A model generated the notes under the pieces. The model did no database searches. It worked only from the letters and a program-made list of their open reading frames with translations, and had not been told where the DNA came from. Position numbers and translations under genes: made by a program. A stretch of DNA of 62,867 bases from Vibrio sp. LaRot3 (GTDB lineage Bacteria; Pseudomonadota; Gammaproteobacteria; Enterobacterales; Vibrionaceae): NCBI RefSeq assembly GCF_027587025.1, contig NZ_JAPPTI010000016.1:1-62867 (forward strand), given 5' to 3'. The number at the start of each line of letters is the position of its first letter. The first letter of the stretch is position 1. Positions 26,124 through 35,050 of this stretch are shown piece after piece.

Positions 26124-27743
26124 TTACTTAGTGTGTAAGCCTTTCTTTTCCAGAGCCTTGTAAATTAGTGACTGCTGGATAAGTGTTACGATGTTCGATA
26201 CCAACCAGTAAAGAACTAGACCTGATGGGAAGAACAGGAAGAACACGGTGAACATGACTGGCATGAAGGTCATGATCTTCTGTTGCATTGGGTCAGTAAC
26301 CGTTGTTGGGCTCATCTTCTGAATCATGAACATTGAAGCACCCATCAGTAGCGGCAAGATGTATAGCGGGTCTTGCGCTGAAAGGTCAGTGATCCAACCG
26401 AAGAATGGAGAGTGACGTAGCTCTACCGATTCCATTAGTGCCCAGTACAGTGCGATGAAGATAGGCATCTGTAGGATAAGAGGAAGACAGCCACCCAGTG
26501 GGTTTACCTTCTCTTTCTTGTACAGCTCCATCATCTCTTGGCTCATACGTTGACGGTCATCGCCAATACGCTCACGCATTGCTTGCAGTTTAGGTTGCAG
26601 CATGCGCATTTTCGCCATCGAGGTGTATTGCGCTTTAGTCAGTGGGTACATCGCACCACGAACGATAAAGGTCAGACAGATGATTGCTACACCCCAGTTA
26701 CCTACAAAGCTTTGAATGAACGAAAGCAGTGTGTGTAGTGGTTTCGCAATGAACCATAACCAACCGTAGTCAACTACTAGGTCAAGGTGCGGCGCTACTT
26801 CTGCCATTTGGCTTTGTAGTTTAGGACCAACCCATAGTGTTGCGCTAAATTTCGCTTCGTCACCAGTTGCGATAGTCTTGTTAGGCATACGTACACCGAT
26901 GTCAGCTAGGTTGCCGATCACGCGAGTGTAGATGTTGGTGTTTGGTGCGTCGTTTGGAATCCACGCCGATGCGAAGTAGTGCTGGATCATCGCTGCCCAA
27001 CCTTGGCCATTAGCTAGGTTAAGAGACAGGTTACGATCTTGCATATCATCGAAGCTGTATTTCTTGTAGTTAGTGTCTTCAGTTGAGTAAGCACCACCGC
27101 GGTATGTTGGCATAGTAATGCTGCCGCCATCATCCATTACGTTTTGACGTAGGTGAGCGTACATACCGAAAGTCGCGTTGTTGCCAGAGTTGTTCACAAC
27201 ATCGTATTCAACTTTAACAGCGTAGCTGCCGCGAGTTAGGATGAATGTTTTGGTGTACTCAAGACCATTCGCTGCATAAGTCATCGGAATACGCAGTTCG
27301 TTTGCGTCGTCAGCCATTGTGAAGCTGTCAGCGCTTACTGCGTAGTTAGGACGGTTTGTGCTGCTAAGGTCGATGCCTTGAGGACCTACTAGACCACTTT
27401 GTGCAATGAATTGGTGACCAGCATCGTTCTTCAATAGTTCGAAGTTTGCTTCTGAGTCCAGTTCAGCATCGTATTGGTTTAGGTAAGCTTTAACGATATC
27501 GCCACCAACCGTATCAATAGACAGAGTTAGTACATCCGTTGTTACAGTAATAGCTTTCGCTGTTGCCTGTTGAGCTGGCGCTGGGTCGAGCTCGTCGGCA
27601 AAAGATGGTGCAGGTACAGTGCTGCTTGATTGAGCCTGTTCAACCGGCTGCGGTGCTGGGTTCTTTGCTACTTGCCATTGTTGGAACAATAGGAAAGAAA
27701 CCAATGCTAGCGCGATCAACAGGATATTACGTTGAGAATCCAT
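26124..27743 (-). CDS. yidC: Membrane protein insertase YidC
   Basis: YidC inserts membrane proteins alone or with SecYEG, including Fo subunits a and c encoded nearby. The 539 residues start with a signal-anchor helix (NILLIALALVSFLLFQQW). A large periplasmic domain follows (about 60-345), then the conserved five-helix core with GNWGVAIICLTFIVRGAMYPL and NPLGGCLPLILQMPIF. Confidence 0.97.
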   Translation of the reverse strand: MDSQRNILLIALALVSFLLFQQWQVAKNPAPQPVEQAQSSSTVPAPSFADELDPAPAQQATAKAITVTTDVLTLSIDTVGGDIVKAYLNQYDAELDSEANFELLKNDAGHQFIAQSGLVGPQGIDLSSTNRPNYAVSADSFTMADDANELRIPMTYAANGLEYTKTFILTRGSYAVKVEYDVVNNSGNNATFGMYAHLRQNVMDDGGSITMPTYRGGAYSTEDTNYKKYSFDDMQDRNLSLNLANGQGWAAMIQHYFASAWIPNDAPNTNIYTRVIGNLADIGVRMPNKTIATGDEAKFSATLWVGPKLQSQMAEVAPHLDLVVDYGWLWFIAKPLHTLLSFIQSFVGNWGVAIICLTFIVRGAMYPLTKAQYTSMAKMRMLQPKLQAMRERIGDDRQRMSQEMMELYKKEKVNPLGGCLPLILQMPIFIALYWALMESVELRHSPFFGWITDLSAQDPLYILPLLMGASMFMIQKMSPTTVTDPMQQKIMTFMPVMFTVFFLFFPSGLVLYWLVSNIVTLIQQSLIYKALEKKGLHTK

Positions 27744-27745
27744 CG

Positions 27746-28003
27746 TTATTTATCTCTGTCTCGTTTTTGAACTGGTGGTACGGGGTCGAAGCCCCCATCA
27801 CTTAAAGGGTGGCATTTTAATAGACGTTGGCCGGATAACCAACATCCTTTTACAAAACCGTGAGCTTTCAACGCTTCTATAGCGTAACTGGAGCAAGTTG
27901 GTTGGAAACGACAGCGCGGTCCGATAAGAGGACTAATAAGACCTTGGTAAAGTCGGACGAGGCCGATTGTTATCCACGCGAGGGGCGAGACAGTCGTTGC
28001 CAT
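27746..28003 (-). CDS. yidD: Membrane protein insertion efficiency factor YidD
   Basis: This 85-residue protein of the UPF0161/YidD family has the conserved cysteine-rich motif GPRCRFQPTCSSYAIEAL and LLKCHPL further on. YidD lies at the inner membrane and helps YidC-dependent insertion. Its start lies 34 bases inside the end of rnpA in another frame, which is the usual overlap in this operon. It ends 2 bases before yidC. Confidence 0.93.
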   Translation of the reverse strand: MATTVSPLAWITIGLVRLYQGLISPLIGPRCRFQPTCSSYAIEALKAHGFVKGCWLSGQRLLKCHPLSDGGFDPVPPVQKRDRDK

Positions 28004-28326
28004 AGCTTGTCAAACAACTTGAACAATTCATCATTGCTTAAATCTTGCGCGCTTTTCTTGGCAATCACAACAAAATCTTTATTAGGAAGTTGATGTTGTT
28101 TGTTACGAAAACTTTCTCGTGCGAGACGTTTGAAGCGGTTACGACCAACAGCAGTTTTGATTTGCTTTTTCGGAACGGCTAAACCTAATCGAGGGTGAGA
28201 TAGGTTGTTATTACGAGCAATGATGGTGAAATGAGGTGAGCCAGCTCGGTGAGCTTGCTGGAAGACATTTTGATAATGCTCGGGAGTTAACAAGCGTAAC
28301 TCCCGATTGAACGCGTACGTATTCAA
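27970..28326 (-). CDS. rnpA: Ribonuclease P protein component RnpA
   Basis: This is the protein subunit of RNase P, which helps the M1 RNA trim tRNA 5' ends. The 118 residues include the RNR signature GRNRFKRLARESFR (about 61-74) and the N-terminal LLTPEHYQNVF segment. It lies 13 bases downstream of rpmH and overlaps yidD. Confidence 0.95.
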   Translation of the reverse strand: MNTYAFNRELRLLTPEHYQNVFQQAHRAGSPHFTIIARNNNLSHPRLGLAVPKKQIKTAVGRNRFKRLARESFRNKQHQLPNKDFVVIAKKSAQDLSNDELFKLFDKLWQRLSRPSRG

Positions 28327-28339
28327 AATATTCTAGTGA

Positions 28340-28474
28340 TTATTTTGACAGGCGCGCACGGCCTTTTGCACGACGTGCATTAATTACTTTACGACCGTTC
28401 TTAGTAGCCATACGTGCACGGAAACCGTGAGTACGCTTGCGCTTTAGAACTGAAGGTTGAAAAGTGCGTTTCAT
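28340..28474 (-). CDS. rpmH: 50S ribosomal protein L34
   Basis: This 44-residue, strongly basic protein begins MKRTFQPSVLKRKR and contains HGFRARMATKNGRKV, the invariant L34 sequence. It is the first gene of the rpmH-rnpA-yidD-yidC operon, with two promoters upstream. Confidence 0.98.
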   Translation of the reverse strand: MKRTFQPSVLKRKRTHGFRARMATKNGRKVINARRAKGRARLSK

Positions 28475-28588
28475 GTTAAATACCTTTACTGATCAGTAGT
28501 TTTAGGTTCTTAGTTAACCCGGCGTGGGCATTAATATCTTCTTTATATATAAAGAGGACAAACCGACGCCTCTCAACAAAGAGGCGGA

Positions 28589-28617
28589 ATTGTAATCACA
28601 CTCACAAATCGTGTCAA
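28589..28617 (-). promoter_or_regulatory. Proximal promoter of the rpmH operon
   Basis: On the minus strand a perfect TTGACA (28612-28617), a 17-base spacer and TACAAT (28589-28594) form a near-consensus sigma70 promoter. It lies about 115 bases upstream of rpmH. Confidence 0.85.
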
Positions 28618-28648
28618 CGATTCATGCATGTGAAATTCCGGTCGGGCG

Positions 28649-28676
28649 ATTATACGTAGTGTGAGCAAAATCTCAA
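28649..28676 (-). promoter_or_regulatory. Distal promoter of the rpmH operon
   Basis: On the minus strand TTGAGA (28671-28676), 16 bases and a perfect TATAAT (28649-28654) form a second promoter about 60 bases upstream of the first. Transcripts from it would carry a GC-rich hairpin (28565-28588) in the leader. Confidence 0.7.
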
Positions 28677-28703
28677 GGATCATACGATCCTTATGCTTGA
28701 TCT

Positions 28704-29441
28704 TTACTCTATTCCCACTTGGTTAAGGAATTTTTTTAGCTTGGGATCTTGCGGGTTATCGAAGATTTCTTGCGGCGATCCCTGTTCAACGATATGACCA
28801 TCAGCCATGAAGATCACTCTATCCGCTACTTCTTTGGCAAATTGCATCTCGTGTGTCACCACCAGCATGGTTTGATGCTGAGTCGCTAAGTGCTTCATTA
28901 AACTCAATACTTCACCGACCCATTCAGGATCGAGGGCGGAGGTTGGCTCATCAAACAATAGTAACTCTGGCTGCAATGCCATTGCTCGGCCAATGCCTAC
29001 GCGTTGCTGTTGACCACCTGATAATGCCGCTGGGTAGCTGTCACCTTTATCGCCGAGGCCGATGTCATCTAGTATCTGTTGAGCGCGCGCTAATGCGTCG
29101 GCTTTTTTCCAACCTCGCACAGTCATTAAACCTTCAGCGATGTTTTGTCTTGCTGTCATATGAGCAAATAAAGCGTAGTTTTGAAATACAAAACCGGTTT
29201 TACGGCGTAGGGCGAGCACTTCAGCTTGAGTATGTTTTTCGCTGTTAACGCTGACGTCGTCAATACTGATCGTGCCTTGGTTGGCTTGCTCTAGAAAGTT
29301 AACGCAGCGAAGCAATGTCGATTTACCTGTACCACTAGAGCCGATAATAACGATAATTTCACCTTTATTGATTTCAAGATCAATGCCTTTGAGTACCTCG
29401 GTATCGCCAAAGCTTTTATGAATATTGTTTAGTTTGATCAT
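28704..29441 (-). CDS. Polar amino acid ABC importer, ATP-binding protein
   Basis: This 245-residue ATPase of the polar amino acid uptake family (GlnQ/ArtP/TcyN type) has Walker A GSSGTGKST (34-42), the signature LSGGQQQR and Walker B LLLFDEPTSALDP. A switch histidine (VTHEM) follows. It overlaps the permease gene by four bases. Similar transporters between rpmH and dnaA are usual in Vibrio. The substrate, possibly cystine or another polar amino acid, cannot be fixed from sequence. Confidence 0.9.
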   Translation of the reverse strand: MIKLNNIHKSFGDTEVLKGIDLEINKGEIIVIIGSSGTGKSTLLRCVNFLEQANQGTISIDDVSVNSEKHTQAEVLALRRKTGFVFQNYALFAHMTARQNIAEGLMTVRGWKKADALARAQQILDDIGLGDKGDSYPAALSGGQQQRVGIGRAMALQPELLLFDEPTSALDPEWVGEVLSLMKHLATQHQTMLVVTHEMQFAKEVADRVIFMADGHIVEQGSPQEIFDNPQDPKLKKFLNQVGIE

Positions 29442-30109
29442 CGTACATACGCCTTATTGAGTTTTTCTTCTGCCCAAATTTGTACCCGAGTTAAAACAAC
29501 GACGACACCCCAGTAAATAAGGGCGACAGCTAAGAAGGCTTCGAAAAATTTAAAGCTTGATGAAGCTTCCATCTGCGCTTTGGCCATGATCTCCGCCACG
29601 CCAAGTGTGAAAGCGAGCGAGGTCGATTTAATCATATCGATGAAGTAGTTCATCAATGATGGCAGGGCAACGCGGGTCGCTTGCGGCAAGATAATGCGGC
29701 GCATAGCTTGAGAAGTTGTCATACCCACCGATAAGCTGGCTTCCATTTGGCTGCGATCAATACCGATGATTGCGGCGCGAATACTTTCCGCCATGTAGGC
29801 AGCAAAGTGCAGCGTTAAGCCGATAACGGCCGCGCTGAAAGCGTCTAATCCAACCAAAGCCGGGAAAACTTGTGGTAAGCCGTAGTAGAGCAAGAACAGT
29901 TGCACTAACAGCGGCGTCCCGCGGAAAAAGCTGATGTAGAGTTGACTTAACTGATCAAGCACTGGGAGGCGAAAAACACGTATATTGGCGATAACTACCG
30001 CTAAGATCAGTGAAAAGACCAATCCCCATGTAGCCATCTCCATGGTGGTGCCGAGATATTTGAGTAGAATCGGCATCAGATCCAGCATGTAATTAAAATC
30101 GAATCCCAT
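29438..30109 (-). CDS. Polar amino acid ABC importer, permease
   Basis: This 223-residue inner-membrane permease of the HisM/GlnP type has about five helices and the EAA-type coupling motif EASLSVGMTTSQAMRRIILPQA. One gene implies a homodimeric channel. Its end overlaps the ATPase gene start. It is separated from the binding-protein gene by a hairpin terminator. Confidence 0.9.
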   Translation of the reverse strand: MGFDFNYMLDLMPILLKYLGTTMEMATWGLVFSLILAVVIANIRVFRLPVLDQLSQLYISFFRGTPLLVQLFLLYYGLPQVFPALVGLDAFSAAVIGLTLHFAAYMAESIRAAIIGIDRSQMEASLSVGMTTSQAMRRIILPQATRVALPSLMNYFIDMIKSTSLAFTLGVAEIMAKAQMEASSSFKFFEAFLAVALIYWGVVVVLTRVQIWAEEKLNKAYVR

Positions 30110-30134
30110 AAACTTACCTAATTAGAGAAAATAA

Positions 30135-30159
30135 AAGGTGGAATAAAACATTCCACCTT
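30135..30159 (-). terminator. Intercistronic terminator after the binding-protein gene
   Basis: AAGGTGGAAT and ATTCCACCTT form a perfect 10-base stem with a five-base loop, followed on the minus strand by CTTTTATTTT. It lies between the binding-protein and permease genes. Partial termination here would give more binding protein than membrane components. Confidence 0.75.
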
Positions 30160-30217
30160 AAAAACAACTTACTTAACTTTAGCCTTTGAACGAATATCTT
30201 GGGCTAGGGATAACCAA

Positions 30218-30964
30218 TTAATGAGTGATGTCCGCACCAAACCATTTCTCTGAAATTGCTTTTAAAGTGCCATCTGCGCGCATCTCAGCGAGAGCTTTGT
30301 TAACGTCAGCTTGCAGGGCTTTACCTTTGTCGTTATCTAGGAATGGCCAAGCATTTTGAATGGTTTCAAATGGTTCACCCGCCAGTTGTAGTGGTAGGCC
30401 CGTTTTTTTGATCAGCTCTAGTGCTGATAGACGATCCATAATAAACGCATCTGCACGACCTAATGCAACATCATGCTCAATGCCTGTGTCGTAGGTTTTG
30501 ATGTTGATCTTGCCGTCTTTATCGTAGCTACGCAGCAGTTGCTCGAAGTTTGAACCTAGGTTTACCGCGACTGTTTTTCCAGCTAAATCTGCCACACCTT
30601 TAATGTCATCGTTCCCTTTACGGACGGTGATTTGTGCTCCGTCTACCACATATGGGTCAGCAAATAGGTATTTCGCTTTGCGAGCGTCTGTCATGGTAAT
30701 TTGGTTTGAAATCGTATCAATGCGACCGGTTTCTAGTAGACCAAACAAACCAGAGAAGTTTGCTGTTACGTATTCCACGTTGTAATCGTTACGTTTACCA
30801 ATTTCATCCCATAGATCCACTTCAAAGCCTTGTAGCTTATCTTGTTGAACGAAAGTGAATGGGAAGTAGCGTCCAGACATACCGACTTTTACGTCTGTCG
30901 CGGCTTGTACTGTGGCTGCAGAGAGAGCGATAACTGCAACTGCAGCTTTAATCCAGTTTTTCAT
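30218..30964 (-). CDS. Polar amino acid ABC importer, periplasmic binding protein
   Basis: This 248-residue binding protein has an N-terminal signal peptide (about 21 residues, ending TVQA) and the SBP family 3 fold, with VGMSGRYFPFTF, GFEVDLWDEIG and NLGSNFEQLL. I start it at the ATG at 30964 because GGAG lies just upstream and a proper signal peptide follows. It resembles cystine-binding proteins, but the ligand is inferred only loosely. Confidence 0.88.
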   Translation of the reverse strand: MKNWIKAAVAVIALSAATVQAATDVKVGMSGRYFPFTFVQQDKLQGFEVDLWDEIGKRNDYNVEYVTANFSGLFGLLETGRIDTISNQITMTDARKAKYLFADPYVVDGAQITVRKGNDDIKGVADLAGKTVAVNLGSNFEQLLRSYDKDGKINIKTYDTGIEHDVALGRADAFIMDRLSALELIKKTGLPLQLAGEPFETIQNAWPFLDNDKGKALQADVNKALAEMRADGTLKAISEKWFGADITH

Positions 30965-31117
30965 AGTGTGACTCCATGTAATTATGGGGATAAATACTAC
31001 TGTTCTTGACTGAATTAGATAAATAACCAAGAGCAATAACCTAGATGGCTTAGTAATAAGTTTGTAAATAGAACCTGTTTAAAAGGTTAGACGTTGGAAA
31101 AAGAGTTAAGACGAAGG

Positions 31118-31324
31118 TGTGGATAACCTGATCGAAAAAACTTTCATTCACAGAGTTATCACCAATTTTAGGATCTGGCTGAAAATGGGCAAATGTGGAT
31201 CAATGTGTGGGTAAAAAAGGGACGAGATGTGGGGATCTATCGAATTAAGTCGAAAATATTGTGAATAACTTAGATCTTATTCACTGGATCGTCGATCATT
31301 TGCTGGCGATCTCGGTTATCAACA
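31118..31324. promoter_or_regulatory. DnaA-box cluster upstream of dnaA
   Basis: The 408-base gap before dnaA contains one perfect DnaA box, TGTGGATAA (31118-31126). Four one-mismatch versions are TGTGGATCA (31194-31202), TGTGGGTAA (31206-31214), TGTGAATAA (31260-31268) and TTATCAACA (31316-31324). Several GATC sites lie near 31290-31310. This fits autoregulation of dnaA by DnaA and timing by SeqA. No clear -10/-35 pair stands out by eye. Confidence 0.65.
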
Positions 31325-31372
31325 GGTAAAATCGCCAGTCTTTTCCGATCTATTACTTCGAGTGGGGGCACT

Positions 31373-32779
31373 GTGTCATCTTCGCTTTGGTTGCAATGTT
31401 TGCAACAGCTTCAAGAAGAGCTACCAGCTACAGAATTCAGTATGTGGGTTCGTCCGTTACAAGCGGAGCTCAATGACAATACGCTCACTTTATTTGCACC
31501 CAACCGTTTTGTATTGGATTGGGTTCGCGATAAGTATCTCAACAGCATTAATCGTTTATTGCAGGAATACTGCGGTAACGATATTCCAAGTCTACGTTTT
31601 GAAGTGGGTAGCCGCCGTGTTAGTGCGCCTGCTCCAGCACCAAAGCGTACTCCTGCAGACGTAGCTGCAGAGTCTTCAGCGCCCGCGCAACTGCAAGCAC
31701 GTAAGCCAGTACATAAAACTTGGGATGATGACGCACAAGCCGTTGCGAACATTAACCATCGTTCTAACGTTAACCCAAAGCATAAGTTCAATAACTTTGT
31801 TGAAGGTAAGTCTAACCAACTTGGTTTAGCGGCGGCCCGTCAGGTTTCTGATAACCCGGGCGCAGCATATAACCCACTATTCCTATATGGCGGTACAGGT
31901 TTAGGTAAAACTCACCTATTGCACGCAGTAGGTAATGCCATTGTGGATAACAAGCCGAATGCCAAAGTGGTTTACATGCACTCTGAGCGTTTCGTGCAAG
32001 ACATGGTTAAAGCACTACAAAACAACGCGATTGAAGAGTTCAAGCGTTACTACCGTAGTGTTGATGCATTGCTTATCGATGATATTCAGTTCTTTGCTAA
32101 TAAAGAGCGATCTCAAGAAGAATTCTTCCATACTTTCAACGCACTGCTTGAAGGTAATCAACAGATCATTCTTACCTCTGACCGTTATCCTAAAGAGATC
32201 AGTGGTGTAGAAGATCGTCTTAAATCTCGCTTTGGTTGGGGTCTAACGGTGGCTATTGAGCCTCCGGAACTGGAAACCCGCGTCGCTATTTTGATGAAGA
32301 AAGCAGAAGATCACCAAATTCATCTTGCGGATGAAGTGGCGTTCTTTATTGCCAAGCGTCTTCGCTCAAATGTTCGTGAGCTTGAAGGGGCGTTGAACCG
32401 CGTAATCGCGAATGCGAACTTTACCGGCCGTCCTATTACGATTGATTTTGTTCGTGAAGCGCTGCGCGATCTACTGGCTCTACAAGAAAAGCTAGTGACG
32501 ATTGATAACATCCAAAAGACCGTCGCAGAATACTACAAAATCAAAGTTGCAGACTTATTGTCCAAGCGTCGTTCTCGTTCAGTCGCGCGTCCTCGTCAGC
32601 TTGCAATGGCACTGGCGAAAGAGCTGACTAACCACAGTTTGCCAGAAATTGGTGATGCATTTGGTGGTCGTGACCATACGACAGTGTTACATGCATGTCG
32701 TAAGATTGAGCAACTGCGTGAAGAGAGCCACGACATTAAAGAAGATTACTCGAACTTGATTCGTACCCTTTCTTCTTAA
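31373..32779 (+). CDS. dnaA: Chromosomal replication initiator DnaA
   Basis: DnaA binds the oriC boxes and melts the origin. The 468 residues comprise an N-terminal DnaB-interaction domain and a variable linker (about 80-130). The AAA+ domain has Walker A GGTGLGKT (173-180) and Walker B LLIDDIQ. The C-terminal DNA-binding domain carries the signature GGRDHTTVLHACRKI. The start is GTG, behind a GGGGG Shine-Dalgarno. Confidence 0.98.
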   Translation: MSSSLWLQCLQQLQEELPATEFSMWVRPLQAELNDNTLTLFAPNRFVLDWVRDKYLNSINRLLQEYCGNDIPSLRFEVGSRRVSAPAPAPKRTPADVAAESSAPAQLQARKPVHKTWDDDAQAVANINHRSNVNPKHKFNNFVEGKSNQLGLAAARQVSDNPGAAYNPLFLYGGTGLGKTHLLHAVGNAIVDNKPNAKVVYMHSERFVQDMVKALQNNAIEEFKRYYRSVDALLIDDIQFFANKERSQEEFFHTFNALLEGNQQIILTSDRYPKEISGVEDRLKSRFGWGLTVAIEPPELETRVAILMKKAEDHQIHLADEVAFFIAKRLRSNVRELEGALNRVIANANFTGRPITIDFVREALRDLLALQEKLVTIDNIQKTVAEYYKIKVADLLSKRRSRSVARPRQLAMALAKELTNHSLPEIGDAFGGRDHTTVLHACRKIEQLREESHDIKEDYSNLIRTLSS

Positions 32780-32851
32780 TTCGCTGTATTCTAGTCAGTG
32801 GCTTTGTGGCAGTGATGCCACCGCAATAACGAATTTTAATAAGAGCGCATT

Positions 32852-33952
32852 ATGAAATTTACCATTCAACGTAGCCACCTTTTGAAACCGCTACAGCAGG
32901 TTTCAGGTGCTTTAGGTGGTCGACCGACATTGCCTATTTTGGGCAACCTGCTTATCAAGGTTGAAGACAACACGCTATCGATGACAGCCACGGATTTAGA
33001 AGTGGAGCTGATCAGTCGAGTCACCCTAGAAGGTGACTTTGAAGCGGGTAGTGTGACCGTACCTTCACGTAAATTCCTTGATATCTGCCGTGGTCTTCCT
33101 GATGAATCAGTTATCACCTTTGTTCTTGAAGGTGATCGCGTTCAAGTGCGCTCTGGCCGTAGCCGATTCTCTCTATCAACATTACCTGCTAATGACTTTC
33201 CAAACATTGAAGATTGGCAAAGTGAAGTAGAAGTGTCACTGACACAAGGTGAGCTGCGTGCATTGATTGAGAAAACTCAGTTCTCAATGGCAAACCAAGA
33301 CGTGCGTTACTACCTCAACGGTATGTTGTTTGAAATTGAATCGACAATATTACGTAGTGTCGCGACGGATGGTCACCGTATGGCGGTATCGCAAACTCAG
33401 CTAGGCGCTGACTTTGCTCAAAAGCAAATCATCGTGCCACGTAAAGGTGTTCAAGAGCTAGTTAAGTTACTAGACGCACCTGAACAGCCGGTTGTGCTGC
33501 AAATTGGTAGCTCTAACCTACGTGCAGAAGTGAACAACTACGTATTTACTTCTAAGCTGGTGGATGGTCGATTCCCTGACTATCGCCGAGTAATGCCGCA
33601 AACCACCACCAAAACGCTAGAAGCAAGCTGTGACGAATTGCGTCAAGCTTTCTCTCGTGCCGCGATTCTTTCGAATGAAAAATTCCGCGGCGTCCGAGTA
33701 AACTTAGCGGACAGCGAAATGCGCATTACCGCCAACAACCCTGAGCAAGAAGAAGCAGAAGAGATGTTGGATGTGAGCTTTGAAGGCGAAGCGATCGAGA
33801 TTGGTTTCAATGTGAGCTATGTATTGGATGTTCTTAATACGCTGCGCTGTGAAAAAGTGCGAGTGTCTATGTCTGATGCCAATGCGAGTGCATTGATTGA
33901 AAATGCCGATGACGATAGCGCTATGTACGTGGTAATGCCGATTCGACTCTAG
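32852..33952 (+). CDS. dnaN: DNA polymerase III beta sliding clamp
   Basis: The 366-residue ring-forming clamp is at the family length (366 in E. coli). It ends in the conserved YVVMPIRL. It is the second gene of dnaA-dnaN-recF-gyrB. The recF ATG begins one base after its stop. Confidence 0.98.
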   Translation: MKFTIQRSHLLKPLQQVSGALGGRPTLPILGNLLIKVEDNTLSMTATDLEVELISRVTLEGDFEAGSVTVPSRKFLDICRGLPDESVITFVLEGDRVQVRSGRSRFSLSTLPANDFPNIEDWQSEVEVSLTQGELRALIEKTQFSMANQDVRYYLNGMLFEIESTILRSVATDGHRMAVSQTQLGADFAQKQIIVPRKGVQELVKLLDAPEQPVVLQIGSSNLRAEVNNYVFTSKLVDGRFPDYRRVMPQTTTKTLEASCDELRQAFSRAAILSNEKFRGVRVNLADSEMRITANNPEQEEAEEMLDVSFEGEAIEIGFNVSYVLDVLNTLRCEKVRVSMSDANASALIENADDDSAMYVVMPIRL

Positions 33953-33953
33953 C

Positions 33954-35033
33954 ATGCCGCTTACCCGTCTTATTATTCAGCAATTTCGAAACGTTAAAGC
34001 CTGTGATATTGAACTATCAGCAGGCTTTAACTTTCTTATTGGCCCAAATGGAAGTGGCAAAACCAGCGTGCTGGAAGCCATCTACTTGCTCGGCCATGGC
34101 CGCTCATTTAAGAGCTCGTTGACTGGACGAGTCATCCAAAATGAGTGTGATGAGCTGTTTGTACATGGCCGTTTTTTGAACTCGGATCAATTTGAGCTAC
34201 CAATTGGCATTAATAAGCAGCGTGATGGCTCGACAGAGGTTAAAATAGGCGGTCAGTCTGGGCAAAAGCTTGCTCAACTGGCACAGGTTCTACCGCTACA
34301 GTTAATTCACCCGGAAGGGTTTGATTTACTCACCGATGGGCCTAAACATCGCCGTGCATTTATTGATTGGGGTGTGTTTCATACCGAATCGGCATTTTAT
34401 GATGCATGGGGACGTTTTAAGCGTTTGAACAAACAACGCAATGCGTTACTGAAAACTGCGCGTAGCTATCGCGAGCTCAGTTACTGGGATCAAGAGATGG
34501 CTCGTTTGGCTGAGAACATTAGCCAATGGCGTGCTCACTATGTTGAGCTAATGACCGCCAAAGCAGAACAAATATGTCGCACATTTTTGCCAGAATTTGA
34601 TATTCAATTGAAGTATTATCGTGGCTGGGATAAGGACACGCCTTATCAAAGCATCCTCGAAAACAACTTCGAGCGTGATCAATCGCTTGGTTACACCTTT
34701 AGTGGGCCAAATAAAGCGGATTTGCGCATAAAAGTGAACGGTACACCAGTTGAAGATGTGCTTTCACGGGGTCAGTTAAAACTGATGGTGTGTGCGCTGC
34801 GTGTCGCGCAAGGGCAGCACCTAACCGAAATGACCGGAAAGCAATGCATTTATCTCATTGATGACTTTGCATCGGAATTAGATAGTCAACGTCGTAAGCG
34901 CCTAGCGGACTGCTTAAAAGAGACGGGGGCTCAAGTTTTTGTAAGCTCTATTACCGAAAGCCAAATCGACGATATGAACGACGATAATGGCAAGATGTTC
35001 CATGTGGAACATGGCACAATAGAGCCAGTATAA
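33954..35033 (+). CDS. recF: DNA replication and repair protein RecF
   Basis: RecF is an SMC-like ATPase that loads RecA at gaps together with RecO and RecR. Walker A is GPNGSGKT (30-37). The signature LSRGQLKLM and Walker B YLIDDFASELD are near the C-terminus. Length is 359 residues (357 in E. coli). The end of the gene contains a parS-like 16-mer (34996-35011). Confidence 0.97.
   Translation: MPLTRLIIQQFRNVKACDIELSAGFNFLIGPNGSGKTSVLEAIYLLGHGRSFKSSLTGRVIQNECDELFVHGRFLNSDQFELPIGINKQRDGSTEVKIGGQSGQKLAQLAQVLPLQLIHPEGFDLLTDGPKHRRAFIDWGVFHTESAFYDAWGRFKRLNKQRNALLKTARSYRELSYWDQEMARLAENISQWRAHYVELMTAKAEQICRTFLPEFDIQLKYYRGWDKDTPYQSILENNFERDQSLGYTFSGPNKADLRIKVNGTPVEDVLSRGQLKLMVCALRVAQGQHLTEMTGKQCIYLIDDFASELDSQRRKRLADCLKETGAQVFVSSITESQIDDMNDDNGKMFHVEHGTIEPV
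34996..35011. promoter_or_regulatory. parS-like site within the 3' end of recF
   Basis: TGTTCCATGTGGAACA differs by one base from TGTTCCACGTGGAACA, a parS form used by pseudomonads and Caulobacter (quoted from memory). It differs by three from TGTTTCACGTGAAACA. It is about 11 kb from oriC and encodes the MFHVEH residues of RecF. Whether ParB binds it is unproven. Confidence 0.5.
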
Positions 35034-35050
35034 ATAGCGGAAGATAACTC

